From: Flavobacteriaceae bacterium
Lineage (GTDB): Bacteria; Bacteroidota; Bacteroidia; Flavobacteriales; Flavobacteriaceae
Direction of reading: 5' to 3'
Length of the DNA stretch: 64,000 nt
NCBI GenBank assembly: GCA_022428005.1
Contig: JAKMDI010000012.1
Coordinates: forward strand, 41,185 to 105,184
Positions 28,419 through 36,678 of the stretch are shown piece by piece. The notes under the pieces are model-generated. The model had not been told where the DNA came from, searched no databases, and was given only the letters and a program-made list of their open reading frames with translations. The translations under genes were made by a program, and so were the position numbers. Each line of letters begins with the position of its first letter. The stretch's first letter is position 1.

Positions 28419-30263
28419 ATGAAAAAAAATTGCGCGGCTGCTTCTCTGAGTCTGCTTTTATATCTATGCCCTCTCAATGCGCAGCTCGATTCGACATCAG
28501 ACTCCCTTTTCAATCAAAGATTAGAAGAAGTCATACTTTCCTCCAACCGTTTGGAGACACCGCTTACCCAAAATTCTAAAACGATAAACATCATCACCGC
28601 GGATCAAATCCAAAAAAGTGGGGTCACACATCTCGTAGACTTATTACAACAAGTCGGGGGAGTGGATATTCAAAGAAGAGGTACCGGACCCACACAGGCC
28701 GATCTGAAAATTAGAGGAGGAACTTTTGATCAAACACTTTTACTTATCGACGGAATCAAATTAGACGATGCGCAAACAGGTCACCACACCCTCAACTTTT
28801 TGCCGCCCCCCCAAATGGTAGCCCGAATAGAAATTATAAAAGGACCCGCGGCAAGGGCCTACGGTCAGAATGCTTTTACAGGAGCTATAAATATAGTAAC
28901 CAAAACAGAGGCACCGAAAACACTCTCGATCGACCTACAACACGGCAGCTATGATCAAACAAATGGATCCTTGTACATCGGTGACACCACAGAAAAAACC
29001 AGTGTAATAGGATTTGTTTCCAAAAATACTTCAGACGGCTATCGCTACAATTCGGACTACAATCACAATCAATACTTCGTTAAATCCAGTTTTAACCGAC
29101 ACAAAACACCCTTACACATGATTACCTCATTTTCAGACAGAAAATTTGGTGCCAACGGTTTCTATGCTTCTCCCTCGGCAGTGGATCAGTATGAGGAAAC
29201 ACAGGGGAGTTTGGTCTCCCTGTCCCAAAGACACCAATTGGGAAGCTGGGTATTCAAACCTAAGTTGTATTGGCGCAGGGGCCAAGATATGTATGAGTAC
29301 ATTCGAAATAAACCCGAAATATACCGTAACCTTCATATTACCCATAAAGTGGGTGGTGCCTTGGATGTTTCTGTACCTTCCAAGTTGGGTAGAACAGGGG
29401 TGGGTGTTGATATCTCCAAAGTCAGTATTCGGAGTAATAATTTAGGGAATCGTAAAAGGACCATGATGAACCTCTTTTTGGAGCACCGTTTTTATTTTTT
29501 TAATAATACCCTCGACATTACCCCAGGAATTGCCGTCAACTATTTTTCTGATTTTGGAACCCATAGCTTTCCAGGGGTTGACCTGGGATGGCAATTGAAC
29601 CCCAATCTAAGGGTATATGCCAATACAGGCGCTACCTTCCGAATCCCTACATTTACGGATCTGTTCTATTCAGACCCCTCCACTTTGGGCAATGCCAACC
29701 TCAAACCAGAAGAGGCCAATACCCAAGAAGTCGGTATCCGATTTACAAAATCAAAGGTCACTGCATCGGTGGCCTATTTCAGTAGAAAGTCAAAAAATCT
29801 GATTGACTTTGTCAAAGATAGTGATGACAGCAGCATTCCTTTTATGGCCCAGAATATTCAAGAAGTAACCACCAACGGAATTGATTTAGAACTGATGCAC
29901 CGCCTACAATTCAACTCACAGCTCCACCAGTTTAAAATCAATTATTCTTATTTAAATAATTCACTCGAAAAAAGTAACTACAGCTTTTCTCGATACTCCA
30001 TAAACAATGATTTAAAACACCACATTACTGGGACCTACAACCTGACCCTTTCCCGAGTGTTTGATACCTTCGTAGCCCTAAAATATGTTGAGCGTAATTC
30101 TGGAATCGTTTACAGAGTGATGGATATTTCTGTCCAATTGACATTGCGACAGTTTCAGATCAGTTTTTATTTTAATAATATTTTTAACACCCAATTCTGG
30201 GAATCCAACTTAGTGCCCATGCCCAAGGGAAATGGACTAATAGGGGTTCGCTATTCTTTATGA
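28419..30263 (+). CDS. TonB-dependent receptor, BtuB-like
   Basis: Outer-membrane receptor of 614 aa with a signal peptide (KKNCAAASLSLLLYLCPLNAQ), a plug (~35-160; RLETPLTQNSKTINIITADQ region, RRGTGPTQADLKIRGG, VARIEIIKGPAARAYG) and a barrel ending GNGLIGVRYSL. There is no N-terminal carboxypeptidase-like domain. Plug features resemble vitamin B12/haem receptors of the Cir/BtuB type; the substrate is unproven. I start at ATG 28419, which opens the signal peptide; an in-frame TTG at 28389 would add ten hydrophilic residues. The gene begins 33 bp after atpC and its 3' end overlaps convergent recX by 13 bp. Confidence 0.88.
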   Translation: MKKNCAAASLSLLLYLCPLNAQLDSTSDSLFNQRLEEVILSSNRLETPLTQNSKTINIITADQIQKSGVTHLVDLLQQVGGVDIQRRGTGPTQADLKIRGGTFDQTLLLIDGIKLDDAQTGHHTLNFLPPPQMVARIEIIKGPAARAYGQNAFTGAINIVTKTEAPKTLSIDLQHGSYDQTNGSLYIGDTTEKTSVIGFVSKNTSDGYRYNSDYNHNQYFVKSSFNRHKTPLHMITSFSDRKFGANGFYASPSAVDQYEETQGSLVSLSQRHQLGSWVFKPKLYWRRGQDMYEYIRNKPEIYRNLHITHKVGGALDVSVPSKLGRTGVGVDISKVSIRSNNLGNRKRTMMNLFLEHRFYFFNNTLDITPGIAVNYFSDFGTHSFPGVDLGWQLNPNLRVYANTGATFRIPTFTDLFYSDPSTLGNANLKPEEANTQEVGIRFTKSKVTASVAYFSRKSKNLIDFVKDSDDSSIPFMAQNIQEVTTNGIDLELMHRLQFNSQLHQFKINYSYLNNSLEKSNYSFSRYSINNDLKHHITGTYNLTLSRVFDTFVALKYVERNSGIVYRVMDISVQLTLRQFQISFYFNNIFNTQFWESNLVPMPKGNGLIGVRYSL

Positions 30264-30730
30264 TGTTCTAATCTGAGAATGTTTTTCATAATAATTGCTG
30301 TTTCCCAACCGCGGTATTGCATGGCTTCCCAAACTTTCTTCTTTCGAATGCTAAGGGGTTTTTCCTGGTGAGATGCCCAAAATTTTTCAGCCAATGTTTC
30401 AGCACATTCTGAATAGGCGTCATCAGAAATTTCCTTCATGGCATTTTTGATGTTCCAATCAGAAATATTACGCTGCTTGAGCGCTCTTACCAATCTATTT
30501 TTGCCCCATTTTTTAATCCTAAACTTACCCCGTACAAAGTGCTCGGCAAAACGGGTTTCGTTGAGATAATTTTGTTCTATAAGATAAGAAATCACGGTAT
30601 CAGCCTGGTTTCCATATACTTTCATCCCCTGAAGCTTTATAAGTACTTCTTGATGACACCGCTCTTGATAGGCACAATACCGTTCCATTTTTTTTTGAAT
30701 TTCTGTCAGAGAAGGCATTGCGTTGTCCAT
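30251..30730 (-). CDS. recX: Regulatory protein RecX
   Basis: Small helical modulator of RecA filaments. The 159-aa protein has RecX repeats with YCAYQERCHQEV (~18-29), YLIEQNYLNETRFAEHFVRG (~49-68) and KKWGKNRLVRALKQRNI (~73-89). It is not adjacent to recA. Its 3' end overlaps the convergent TonB receptor by 13 bp. An in-frame ATG 4 codons in (MPSLTEIQ) is an alternative start. Confidence 0.9.
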   Translation of the reverse strand: MDNAMPSLTEIQKKMERYCAYQERCHQEVLIKLQGMKVYGNQADTVISYLIEQNYLNETRFAEHFVRGKFRIKKWGKNRLVRALKQRNISDWNIKNAMKEISDDAYSECAETLAEKFWASHQEKPLSIRKKKVWEAMQYRGWETAIIMKNILRLEHHKE

Positions 30731-30807
30731 AGCTAAAATTAAAAAGGATGGTCCCTCAATAATGACACAATTATAATTAATTAAATTAGGACATCAAATC
30801 TTATACC

Positions 30808-30906
30808 ATGGGGAAAGGCGACAAAAAGACAAAAAGAGGTAAAATTATTAGGGGGAGTAATGGTGTGAGCCGCCCTCGTAAAAAAAGTAAGCCAATTCGG
30901 CGATAA
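30808..30906 (+). CDS. 30S ribosomal protein THX
   Basis: A 32-codon gene below normal size cut-offs. The peptide starts MGKGDKKTKRGKIIRGSNGV and ends RPRKKSKPIRR, which matches the THX family (bTHX), a very basic peptide that sits in the head of the small subunit in Thermus and is widespread in Bacteroidetes. ATG at 30808, stop TAA at 30904-30906. It lies in the gap between recX (divergent) and RNase G (convergent). Confidence 0.9.
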   Translation: MGKGDKKTKRGKIIRGSNGVSRPRKKSKPIRR

Positions 30907-30939
30907 ACGCCTTTGATTGTAACGCTTATTTATCGTTTT

Positions 30940-30957
30940 GAAATCCTTCAGGATTTC
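30940..30957 (+). terminator. Possible terminator hairpin after THX
   Basis: GAAATCC-TTCA-GGATTTC, a perfect 7-bp stem with a 4-base loop, 33 bp after the THX stop. It is followed by only two T on the plus strand, so termination is uncertain. Confidence 0.35.
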
Positions 30958-30997
30958 TTGAGGATAGCACCTCACTATAAAGTTCAGAGCAAAAAAA

Positions 30998-31025
30998 AAC
31001 CGCCTTTAAGTAAGGCGGTTTTTAG
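30998..31025 (-). terminator. Terminator at the end of the RNase G gene (possibly bidirectional)
   Basis: Stem AACCGCCTT / AAGGCGGTT with loop TAAGT-type bases, preceded on the plus strand by nine A (a T-tract on the minus strand) and followed by TTTTT on the plus strand. It starts a few bases after the RNase G stop at 31026. Confidence 0.85.
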
Positions 31026-32585
31026 TTATTTAGTTCTGAGAAGTCTTCTGTTTTGATCCAGAAAACGGAACTCTAAATACATAAAAGCATCACGTGGTAC
31101 AACTTGTATCCACTTTTTGTGTTTGATGTACCAGCTGGCCCGGATGGATGGGAAACCACTGGTTAGATAGGCTGCAATAAAGGGGTGAATGTGTAAAAAC
31201 ACCTTCTTTTTTTTGTTTTGCCTGTGCTTGACAATTTTGTCAAGTTCTGCGTTGATTTTGTCTATTAAAATGATAGGGGCTTCAACCTCACCTTTTTTGT
31301 TGGGGTTGGGTTCTCTGGTTTTAATATTCATTTCTGGACGTACGCGCTGACGCGTAATTTGAATTAGTCCAAATCTTGAGGGTGGTAGAATTTTGTGTTT
31401 TGTTCTGTCACTTTCCATCTCTTTACGAAGATGTTCAAAAAGCTTTTTTCGATTTTCGTTGGTGTTAAGATCGATGAAGTCAACCACTATTATGCCGCCC
31501 ATATCTCTCAGCCTCAGTTGCCGTGCAATTTCGCTCGCTGCGATCATGTTGACTTCAAAAGCAGTTTGTTCTTGGGACCTGGCCTTGTTTGATCGATTTC
31601 CACTATTGACATCGATGACGTGAAGGGCTTCAGTGTGTTCTATTACTAAGTAAGCCCCTTTTTGCATGGACACGGTTTGGCCAAAGGAGGTTTTAATCTG
31701 CCTTTCTATTCCGAAGTGATCAAATATTGGAGTATTTTTATTTTTAAAATACTTTACAATTGAAACCTTGTCGGGCGCAATCGTTTTCAAATAATCCTTT
31801 ATTTCGACCAACATCTCGGGGTCATCTACGTGTATGCCAGTGAAGTCATTGTCGAAAATATCTCGTAAAATTGAGGAAGATCGATTGATCTCACTAAGAA
31901 TCTTTGTGGGATAATGGTCCACTTTTCCGAACCGCTCACACAAGTTTTTCCAACGGCCGAGCAATTGTTGCAAATCGGCGTCTAACTCTCTTACTTTTTG
32001 ATTTTGAGCTACCGTTCTTATGATAACTCCAAAGCCTTTTGGCCTAATGCTTTTTACCAGTTTTTTTAACCGATTTTTTTCAGCATTACTTTCAATTTTT
32101 TGCGAAATCGAAATACGGTCAGAAAATGGTATGAGTACCATGAACCTACCCGCCAGTGACAGCTCAGAACTCACTCTGGGTCCTTTAGTTGAGATGGGTT
32201 CTTTTACAATCTGAACCAGAATTTGCTGCTGGGACTTCAGATAATCTTGTATGGATCCATCTTTTGGTATTTCTTTTTCAAAACGAAAATTATTTAATGA
32301 ATAGTCTTTGTTTCTACCTGAGTTAATGTTTTTAAAAAATTTTAATAATGAAGGTAAATTAGGACCAAGGTCGTGGTAGTGCAAAAAACCATCTTTTTCA
32401 TGACCTACACCAACAAAGGCAGCATTTAGTCCAGATATTGGTTTCTTGATTTTAGCGACATAGATGTCACCTACCGAAAACTTGTTGTCATCTACTTCTT
32501 TATTGAGCTCAATTAATTTTCCATCCTTGAGCAGTGCAAAATCAACAGCAGAGGAATTCGATCGTATAATCAGTTCTTTATTCAC
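31026..32585 (-). CDS. rng: Ribonuclease E/G family protein (RNase G type)
   Basis: Endoribonuclease for rRNA maturation and mRNA turnover. The 519-aa protein has an S1-like RNA-binding domain (~35-130; GDIYVAKIKKPISGLNAAFV, GHEKDGFLHYHDLG), the RNase H-like/5'-sensor region, and the DNase I-like catalytic core with metal-binding aspartates in VIDVNSGNRS (~322-331) and IVVDFIDL (~365-372), then RFGLIQITRQRVRP. There is no long C-terminal scaffold as in RNase E. The zinc-link CPxC motif of RNase E is not seen. Its ~140-bp upstream leader contains three stacked hairpins (32604-32678). Confidence 0.95.
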   Translation of the reverse strand: MNKELIIRSNSSAVDFALLKDGKLIELNKEVDDNKFSVGDIYVAKIKKPISGLNAAFVGVGHEKDGFLHYHDLGPNLPSLLKFFKNINSGRNKDYSLNNFRFEKEIPKDGSIQDYLKSQQQILVQIVKEPISTKGPRVSSELSLAGRFMVLIPFSDRISISQKIESNAEKNRLKKLVKSIRPKGFGVIIRTVAQNQKVRELDADLQQLLGRWKNLCERFGKVDHYPTKILSEINRSSSILRDIFDNDFTGIHVDDPEMLVEIKDYLKTIAPDKVSIVKYFKNKNTPIFDHFGIERQIKTSFGQTVSMQKGAYLVIEHTEALHVIDVNSGNRSNKARSQEQTAFEVNMIAASEIARQLRLRDMGGIIVVDFIDLNTNENRKKLFEHLRKEMESDRTKHKILPPSRFGLIQITRQRVRPEMNIKTREPNPNKKGEVEAPIILIDKINAELDKIVKHRQNKKKKVFLHIHPFIAAYLTSGFPSIRASWYIKHKKWIQVVPRDAFMYLEFRFLDQNRRLLRTK

Positions 32586-32603
32586 TCTGTTGAATTTTAG
32601 TTA

Positions 32604-32678
32604 CGACTGTTGTTAAACCAGTCGTTGTTAAACAATAGTTGTTCAGGATTTTCCTGAAGATACTGATTCAGCAGTATC
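32604..32678 (-). promoter_or_regulatory. Three stem-loops in the leader of the RNase G gene
   Basis: Three perfect stems occur between the small basic-peptide gene and RNase G: GATACTG-ATTCAG-CAGTATC (32659-32678), TTCAGGA-TTT-TCCTGAA (32642-32658, directly adjacent) and CGACTG-9 nt-CAGTCG (32604-32624). None is followed by a T-tract on the minus strand, so they do not look like simple terminators. The last ends 18 bases before the RNase G ATG. Structured leaders that allow self-cleavage are known for E. coli rne; a similar role here is inference. Confidence 0.55.
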
Positions 32679-32724
32679 ATATGTCAATGAACGTTGGAGT
32701 ATATTTTAAGTGTATTTCCGAACA

Positions 32725-32814
32725 CTATTTTTTCTTGTGGCGATTGGCTCTACGACGCTTTTTTCGTTTGTGCGTGGCTACCTTATGCCGTTTTCTCTTT
32801 TTACCACTGGGCAT
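32725..32814 (-). CDS. Small highly basic peptide, bS22/AURKAIP1-Cox24-like
   Basis: A 29-codon ORF starting MPSGKKRKRHKVATHKRKKR and ending ANRHKKK, 60% or more Lys/Arg/His. I recall near-identical peptides throughout Bacteroidetes; they resemble the AURKAIP1/Cox24 (mS38) C-terminal domain and the actinobacterial ribosomal peptide bS22, so a small-subunit ribosomal role is likely. ATG at 32812-32814, stop TAG at 32725-32727. It sits between HU (upstream) and RNase G (downstream) on the same strand and the three could share a transcript. Family assignment is from memory of the motif pattern. Confidence 0.75.
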   Translation of the reverse strand: MPSGKKRKRHKVATHKRKKRRRANRHKKK

Positions 32815-32845
32815 ATTTAAACTTTAAGTTTGGATTCATAATAAT

Positions 32846-33139
32846 TTATTGTGCTACTTCCACCTTAGCTTTGACGCTGTTTGTGAATATTTTGGCGGGT
32901 TTAAAGGCGGGAATGTTGTGGGCGGGTATTTTTACAGCAGTATTTTTAGAAATATTTCTGCCGGTTTTTTCAGCCCTTGTTTTGATGATAAAACTACCAA
33001 AACCACGTAAATAGACATTTTCTCCTCCTTCTAAAGAATCTTTAATCTCCTTCATAAAGGATTCTACGGTTGCTTGAACGTCTGTTTTGTCAATTCCCAA
33101 TTGATCAGATATGCTGGTGACGATATCAGCTTTTGTCAT
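32846..33139 (-). CDS. HU family DNA-binding protein
   Basis: Histone-like nucleoid protein of 97 aa, dimeric. It has the N-terminal helical part (MTKADIVTSISDQLGIDK), the GENVYLRGFGSFIIKTRAEKTGRN-type beta arms split at ~40-62, and the DNA-contact segment around IPAHNIPAFKPAKIF. Proline in the arm tip region (VKIPAHNIPAF) is the expected bending residue site. It is divergent from mutY; both have TATATTTG boxes in the intergenic region. Confidence 0.95.
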   Translation of the reverse strand: MTKADIVTSISDQLGIDKTDVQATVESFMKEIKDSLEGGENVYLRGFGSFIIKTRAEKTGRNISKNTAVKIPAHNIPAFKPAKIFTNSVKAKVEVAQ

Positions 33140-33180
33140 AGTGTGTTAATTAGTATTAATGTTACCGTTTTAAAGGATTG

Positions 33181-33188
33181 CAAATATA
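33181..33188 (-). promoter_or_regulatory. -7 box of the HU gene promoter
   Basis: CAAATATA on the plus strand reads TATATTTG on the minus strand, followed by C, an exact TAnnTTTG match 41 bases before the HU start. A TTG at the ideal -33 spacing is not evident. Confidence 0.45.
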
Positions 33189-33224
33189 AAAATTAAAATG
33201 ATAATTCATTCAGTCTTACCTTTT

Positions 33225-33232
33225 TATATTTG
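33225..33232 (+). promoter_or_regulatory. -7 box of the mutY promoter
   Basis: TATATTTG followed by C, exact match to the Bacteroidetes -7 consensus, 39 bases before the mutY ATG and back-to-back with the HU box. Confidence 0.45.
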
Positions 33233-33271
33233 CTGATGCTTTTAGTTGTTAACCCAGTATTTGTAGGATAA

Positions 33272-34318
33272 ATGGCTTTTCATCAAAAACTATTGTATTG
33301 GTATGATGAGAATCGGAGATCATTTCCTTGGCGCGACAATAAGGATCCCTACAGGGTATGGTTATCAGAAATTATTTTACAGCAAACACGTGCTGCACAA
33401 GGCCTGCCCTATTATGAAGCCTTTATTATCGCTTTTCCCACCATTAAAGATCTTGCACAAGCCAGCGAAGACCAGGTACTAAAACTTTGGCAAGGACTGG
33501 GATATTACACGAGAGCACGAAATTTACACGCTACTGCCAAAATTGTTGTTGATCGCTACGGAGGTAATTTTCCAGTAGAATTTCAGGAGATAAAAAAATT
33601 GAAAGGCGTAGGAGATTATACAGCCAGTGCCATATCCTCCATTTGTTTCCAGCAGCCCCAGGCTGTAGTGGATGGAAATGTCTATAGGGTGTTGTCAAGG
33701 ATCTTCGGCATTGACTTTCCCATTGACGGCTCCAGCGCCCATAAACACTTTAAAGATAAAGCGCAACAATTGATGCGAAACGCTCCTCCTGGGGATTTTA
33801 ACCAAGCCTTGATGGAGTTTGGAGCACTCCAATGTACTCCAAAGAATCCAGGTTGTGAACACTGCATATTCAAAAGTGAATGTGTAGCTTTTAAAAATGA
33901 AAAAGTGGCACTACTCCCCGTGAAAATTAAAAAAATAAAAATCCAAAAACGCTATTTTCATTATGTGGTATTAACCGATGCCTCTAAAAGCACATTGTTA
34001 GAAAAAAGGACGGGAAAAGGAATCTGGCAAAACCTCTACCAATTTCCGCTCATAGAAACCGATTCAAGACAAAATACCCTCAAAAAACATAGTATTGACA
34101 GCTTATTGGCTAAGAAAAATATTGATGACGACTATGCAATGGAAAAATGGAATGAAAAAGCGATTTTTCACAAACTAACGCACCAACATTTAGAAATTAA
34201 TTTTTGGATTGTAAGGCTTAGTAACTGTGATATTTTAAAAACCAACAGCAGCTCATTGAAGGACTTTCCGATGCCCAGGGTTCTACAAAATTTTAGAGAT
34301 AATTTTTTTACAAACTGA
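33272..34318 (+). CDS. mutY: A/G-specific adenine glycosylase
   Basis: Base-excision repair enzyme that removes adenine opposite 8-oxoguanine. The 348-aa protein has the HhH-GPD fold (LKGVGDYTASAISS, with the catalytic Asp downstream in AVVDGNVYRVLSR), the 4Fe-4S cluster motif C-x6-C-x2-C-x5-C (CTPKNPGCEHCIFKSEC, ~190-206) and a C-terminal NUDIX-like 8-oxoG recognition domain (~225-340). It begins a plus-strand run mutY-ssb-gldE-gldD, a conserved flavobacterial order. Confidence 0.97.
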   Translation: MAFHQKLLYWYDENRRSFPWRDNKDPYRVWLSEIILQQTRAAQGLPYYEAFIIAFPTIKDLAQASEDQVLKLWQGLGYYTRARNLHATAKIVVDRYGGNFPVEFQEIKKLKGVGDYTASAISSICFQQPQAVVDGNVYRVLSRIFGIDFPIDGSSAHKHFKDKAQQLMRNAPPGDFNQALMEFGALQCTPKNPGCEHCIFKSECVAFKNEKVALLPVKIKKIKIQKRYFHYVVLTDASKSTLLEKRTGKGIWQNLYQFPLIETDSRQNTLKKHSIDSLLAKKNIDDDYAMEKWNEKAIFHKLTHQHLEINFWIVRLSNCDILKTNSSSLKDFPMPRVLQNFRDNFFTN

Positions 34319-34363
34319 TTGTGATTCATTACATTTGAGATACTAATCCAAAAATCTTTTATC

Positions 34364-34786
34364 ATGAGCGGTACATTAAACAAAGTTATGTTAATTGGCC
34401 ACCTCGGAGACGATGTGAAAATGCATTATTTCGACGGAGGTGGATGTTTGGGAAGATTCCCACTGGCAACGAATGAGGTTTACACCAATAAAACCTCTGG
34501 CGAAAAAGTTACAAACACAGACTGGCACAACATTGTGGTGCGAAACAAAGCAGCCGAGGTTTGTGAGAAATACCTCAGTAAAGGAGATAAAGTTTATATT
34601 GAAGGTAGAATCAAGACCAGGAAGTGGCAAGATCAAGAACAAAAAGATCGATACACCACAGAGGTAAATGTAGACGAGTTTACTTTTTTGTCCACCAAGA
34701 AAAATGATGCTGAAGGGTCCGCCACAACCTCCGCTACCCCACCAGCATCCGATGAAACTCCGCCCGAAAGCGATCTTCCTTTCTAA
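34364..34786 (+). CDS. ssb: Single-stranded DNA-binding protein
   Basis: OB-fold SSB of 140 aa (NKVMLIGHLGDDVKMHYF; DWHNIVVRNKAAEVCEKYLSKGDKVYIEG region) with a low-complexity linker and the acidic C-terminal tip SDLPF that docks repair and replication partners. ATG at 34364 lies 45 bp after mutY. The gldE start follows 15 bp after the stop. Confidence 0.97.
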   Translation: MSGTLNKVMLIGHLGDDVKMHYFDGGGCLGRFPLATNEVYTNKTSGEKVTNTDWHNIVVRNKAAEVCEKYLSKGDKVYIEGRIKTRKWQDQEQKDRYTTEVNVDEFTFLSTKKNDAEGSATTSATPPASDETPPESDLPF

Positions 34787-34801
34787 TCAAAGTAAAATTA
34801 A

Positions 34802-36118
34802 TTGGATCCTGACCCTTTAAGTTTATTGATTTTATCCCCAGAAATGCAGGGGTCTTTATTGATTCAATTGCTTTTTTTAACCCTATTATTAGTCACCTCA
34901 GGCCTTATTTCTGGGGCTGAGGTGGCTTTTTTTTCGTTGACCAAAGATCAATTGGAATCAGAGGAAGAAAAAAAATCGCGGCAGACAGAAGTCATCCAAA
35001 AAATGCTGGATAAACCCAAAAGACTACTGGCCACCATTTTGATTACCAACAATTTTATCAATATTGCCATAGTATTGCTTTTTGCAAATCTTGGTGAGGA
35101 ATTGTTCAGTCAAATCGAAAACCCACTGCTGGTTCTTTTGATAGAAATTGGTTTGATTACTTTTTTGATACTTTTTTTCGGAGAGATTCTGCCAAAAATA
35201 TACGCCAACAGAAACGCGCTTAGTTTTTCCAAAATCATGGCGTTTCCAATTTTTACGATAGATCGCTATTTTTTATTTTTTATGACCATCCCCATGAGTA
35301 ATATTACGCGATTTATGGAATCTCGATTGGCGCGAAAAAACAACAAGTTTTCCATCGATAAATTGTCACAGGCCTTGGAGTTGACCGATGAGCAGGAAAC
35401 GACAAAAGAGGAGCATAAAATACTTCAGGGCATTGTAAACTTTGGGAATACTGATACAAGACAAGTCATGTGTCCCCGTATTGATGTTTTTGCATTGACC
35501 GAAGACATGGATTTGGAAACCATAGTCCCGCTCATTCTTGAAAAAGGCTTTTCACGTGTGCCTGTCTATAAAGAAAACATGGACAACGTTACAGGAATCC
35601 TTTACACCAAAGACTTACTGCCCCACTTGGAAGATGGAAATTTTGAATGGCACAGCCTTCTAAAACCCCCTTTCTACGTGCCTGAAAACAAAAAATTAGA
35701 TGATCTGTTAAGGGAGTTTCAACAGAAAAAAATTCACTTGGCCGTTGTCGTTGATGAATATGGGGGAACCTCGGGCGTCATCACCCTTGAGGATGTGATT
35801 GAGGAGATTGTCGGGGACATCAGTGATGAATTCGACGATGACGAATTGGTTTATTCCAAGTTAGATGATCACACCATTGTTTTTGATGCAAAAATCAACC
35901 TAAAAGATTTCTATAAAGTGATCGGCTTGGAGGATGAGGAAATTTTTGAAAAATCTAAAGGCGAGTCTGAATCAATTGCAGGTTTCGTTTTAGAGGTGGC
36001 ACAGTTCTTCCCCACTGTGGGACAGGTCATCGAGTATGAAGGTTATAAGTTTGTTATCGAATCTGCAGACCGAAGGAGAATCCAAAGAATAAAAGTGATT
36101 TTACCTAGTTCGAAATGA
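34802..36118 (+). CDS. gldE: Gliding motility-associated protein GldE
   Basis: A 438-aa membrane protein of the CNNM/CorC type: DUF21 membrane domain (~15-195, about four hydrophobic segments), paired CBS domains (~210-335; MCPRIDVFALTEDM, VDEYGGTSGVITLEDVIEEIVGD split) and a CorC_HlyC domain (~345-435). In Flavobacterium johnsoniae gldE lies next to gldD and supports gliding/type IX secretion. The start is TTG (34802), giving the expected DPDPLSLL N-terminus; no ATG lies between the ssb stop and the membrane domain start. It overlaps gldD by 4 bp (ATGA). Confidence 0.9.
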   Translation: MDPDPLSLLILSPEMQGSLLIQLLFLTLLLVTSGLISGAEVAFFSLTKDQLESEEEKKSRQTEVIQKMLDKPKRLLATILITNNFINIAIVLLFANLGEELFSQIENPLLVLLIEIGLITFLILFFGEILPKIYANRNALSFSKIMAFPIFTIDRYFLFFMTIPMSNITRFMESRLARKNNKFSIDKLSQALELTDEQETTKEEHKILQGIVNFGNTDTRQVMCPRIDVFALTEDMDLETIVPLILEKGFSRVPVYKENMDNVTGILYTKDLLPHLEDGNFEWHSLLKPPFYVPENKKLDDLLREFQQKKIHLAVVVDEYGGTSGVITLEDVIEEIVGDISDEFDDDELVYSKLDDHTIVFDAKINLKDFYKVIGLEDEEIFEKSKGESESIAGFVLEVAQFFPTVGQVIEYEGYKFVIESADRRRIQRIKVILPSSK

Positions 36119-36678
36119 CTATGATTATTCGACTAATCGTTCTAGTGGTGATTTTGATAGGAACATTAGCTTGTGAAACCTCCTATCAGCCCAAGCCAAA
36201 AGCCTTATTGCGCCTCCAATATCCTGTGCCACAATACACCGATGCCCCTGCTTCGTTTTCTTTTGGTTTTGAATACAACGATTGGGCAGAACTCAAAGGA
36301 TTGCAAAAAAAAGCCCCCGACCTTTACTATCCAGATATGAAGGCAACATTATACCTGTCATACATATCCGTAAAAGACAATATAGATTCTTTGTTAAATG
36401 ATGCATACCAACTCCCGGGAAAACATATGATTAAAGCAGAGGAAATTCCAGAGCGGGTATTTATCGCTCCAGAGAATAGGGTGTATGGGACTTTGTTCAC
36501 GGTAGTGGGGAATGCCGCCTCTCAGCTCCAGTTTTTCCTTACAGACTCAACAGATCACTTTCTGATGGGTTCCTTGTATTTCTATTCCAAACCCAATTAT
36601 GACTCTATTATGCCTGCTTCAAAATATGTGGAACGGGATGTTATTCATTTAATGGAAACCTTACGCTGGAAGTATTAG
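36115..36678 (+). CDS. gldD: Gliding motility lipoprotein GldD
   Basis: A 187-aa lipoprotein required for gliding and SprB/type IX secretion in F. johnsoniae. The signal peptide ends in the lipobox GTLAC (Cys20). The family text YQPKPKALLRLQYPVP follows the signal, then FGFEYNDWA, YPDMKATLYLSY and the C-terminal RDVIHLMETLRW. It is translationally coupled to gldE (ATGA overlap) and convergent with the next gene, overlapping its stop by 4 bp. Confidence 0.93.
   Translation: MTMIIRLIVLVVILIGTLACETSYQPKPKALLRLQYPVPQYTDAPASFSFGFEYNDWAELKGLQKKAPDLYYPDMKATLYLSYISVKDNIDSLLNDAYQLPGKHMIKAEEIPERVFIAPENRVYGTLFTVVGNAASQLQFFLTDSTDHFLMGSLYFYSKPNYDSIMPASKYVERDVIHLMETLRWKY

Noticed and set aside
32639..33014. 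Plus-strand open frames of 62 and 106 codons
   Set aside because: Antisense to HU and to the small basic peptide gene; the Phe/Leu/Arg-rich text is the reverse complement of Lys-rich coding DNA.
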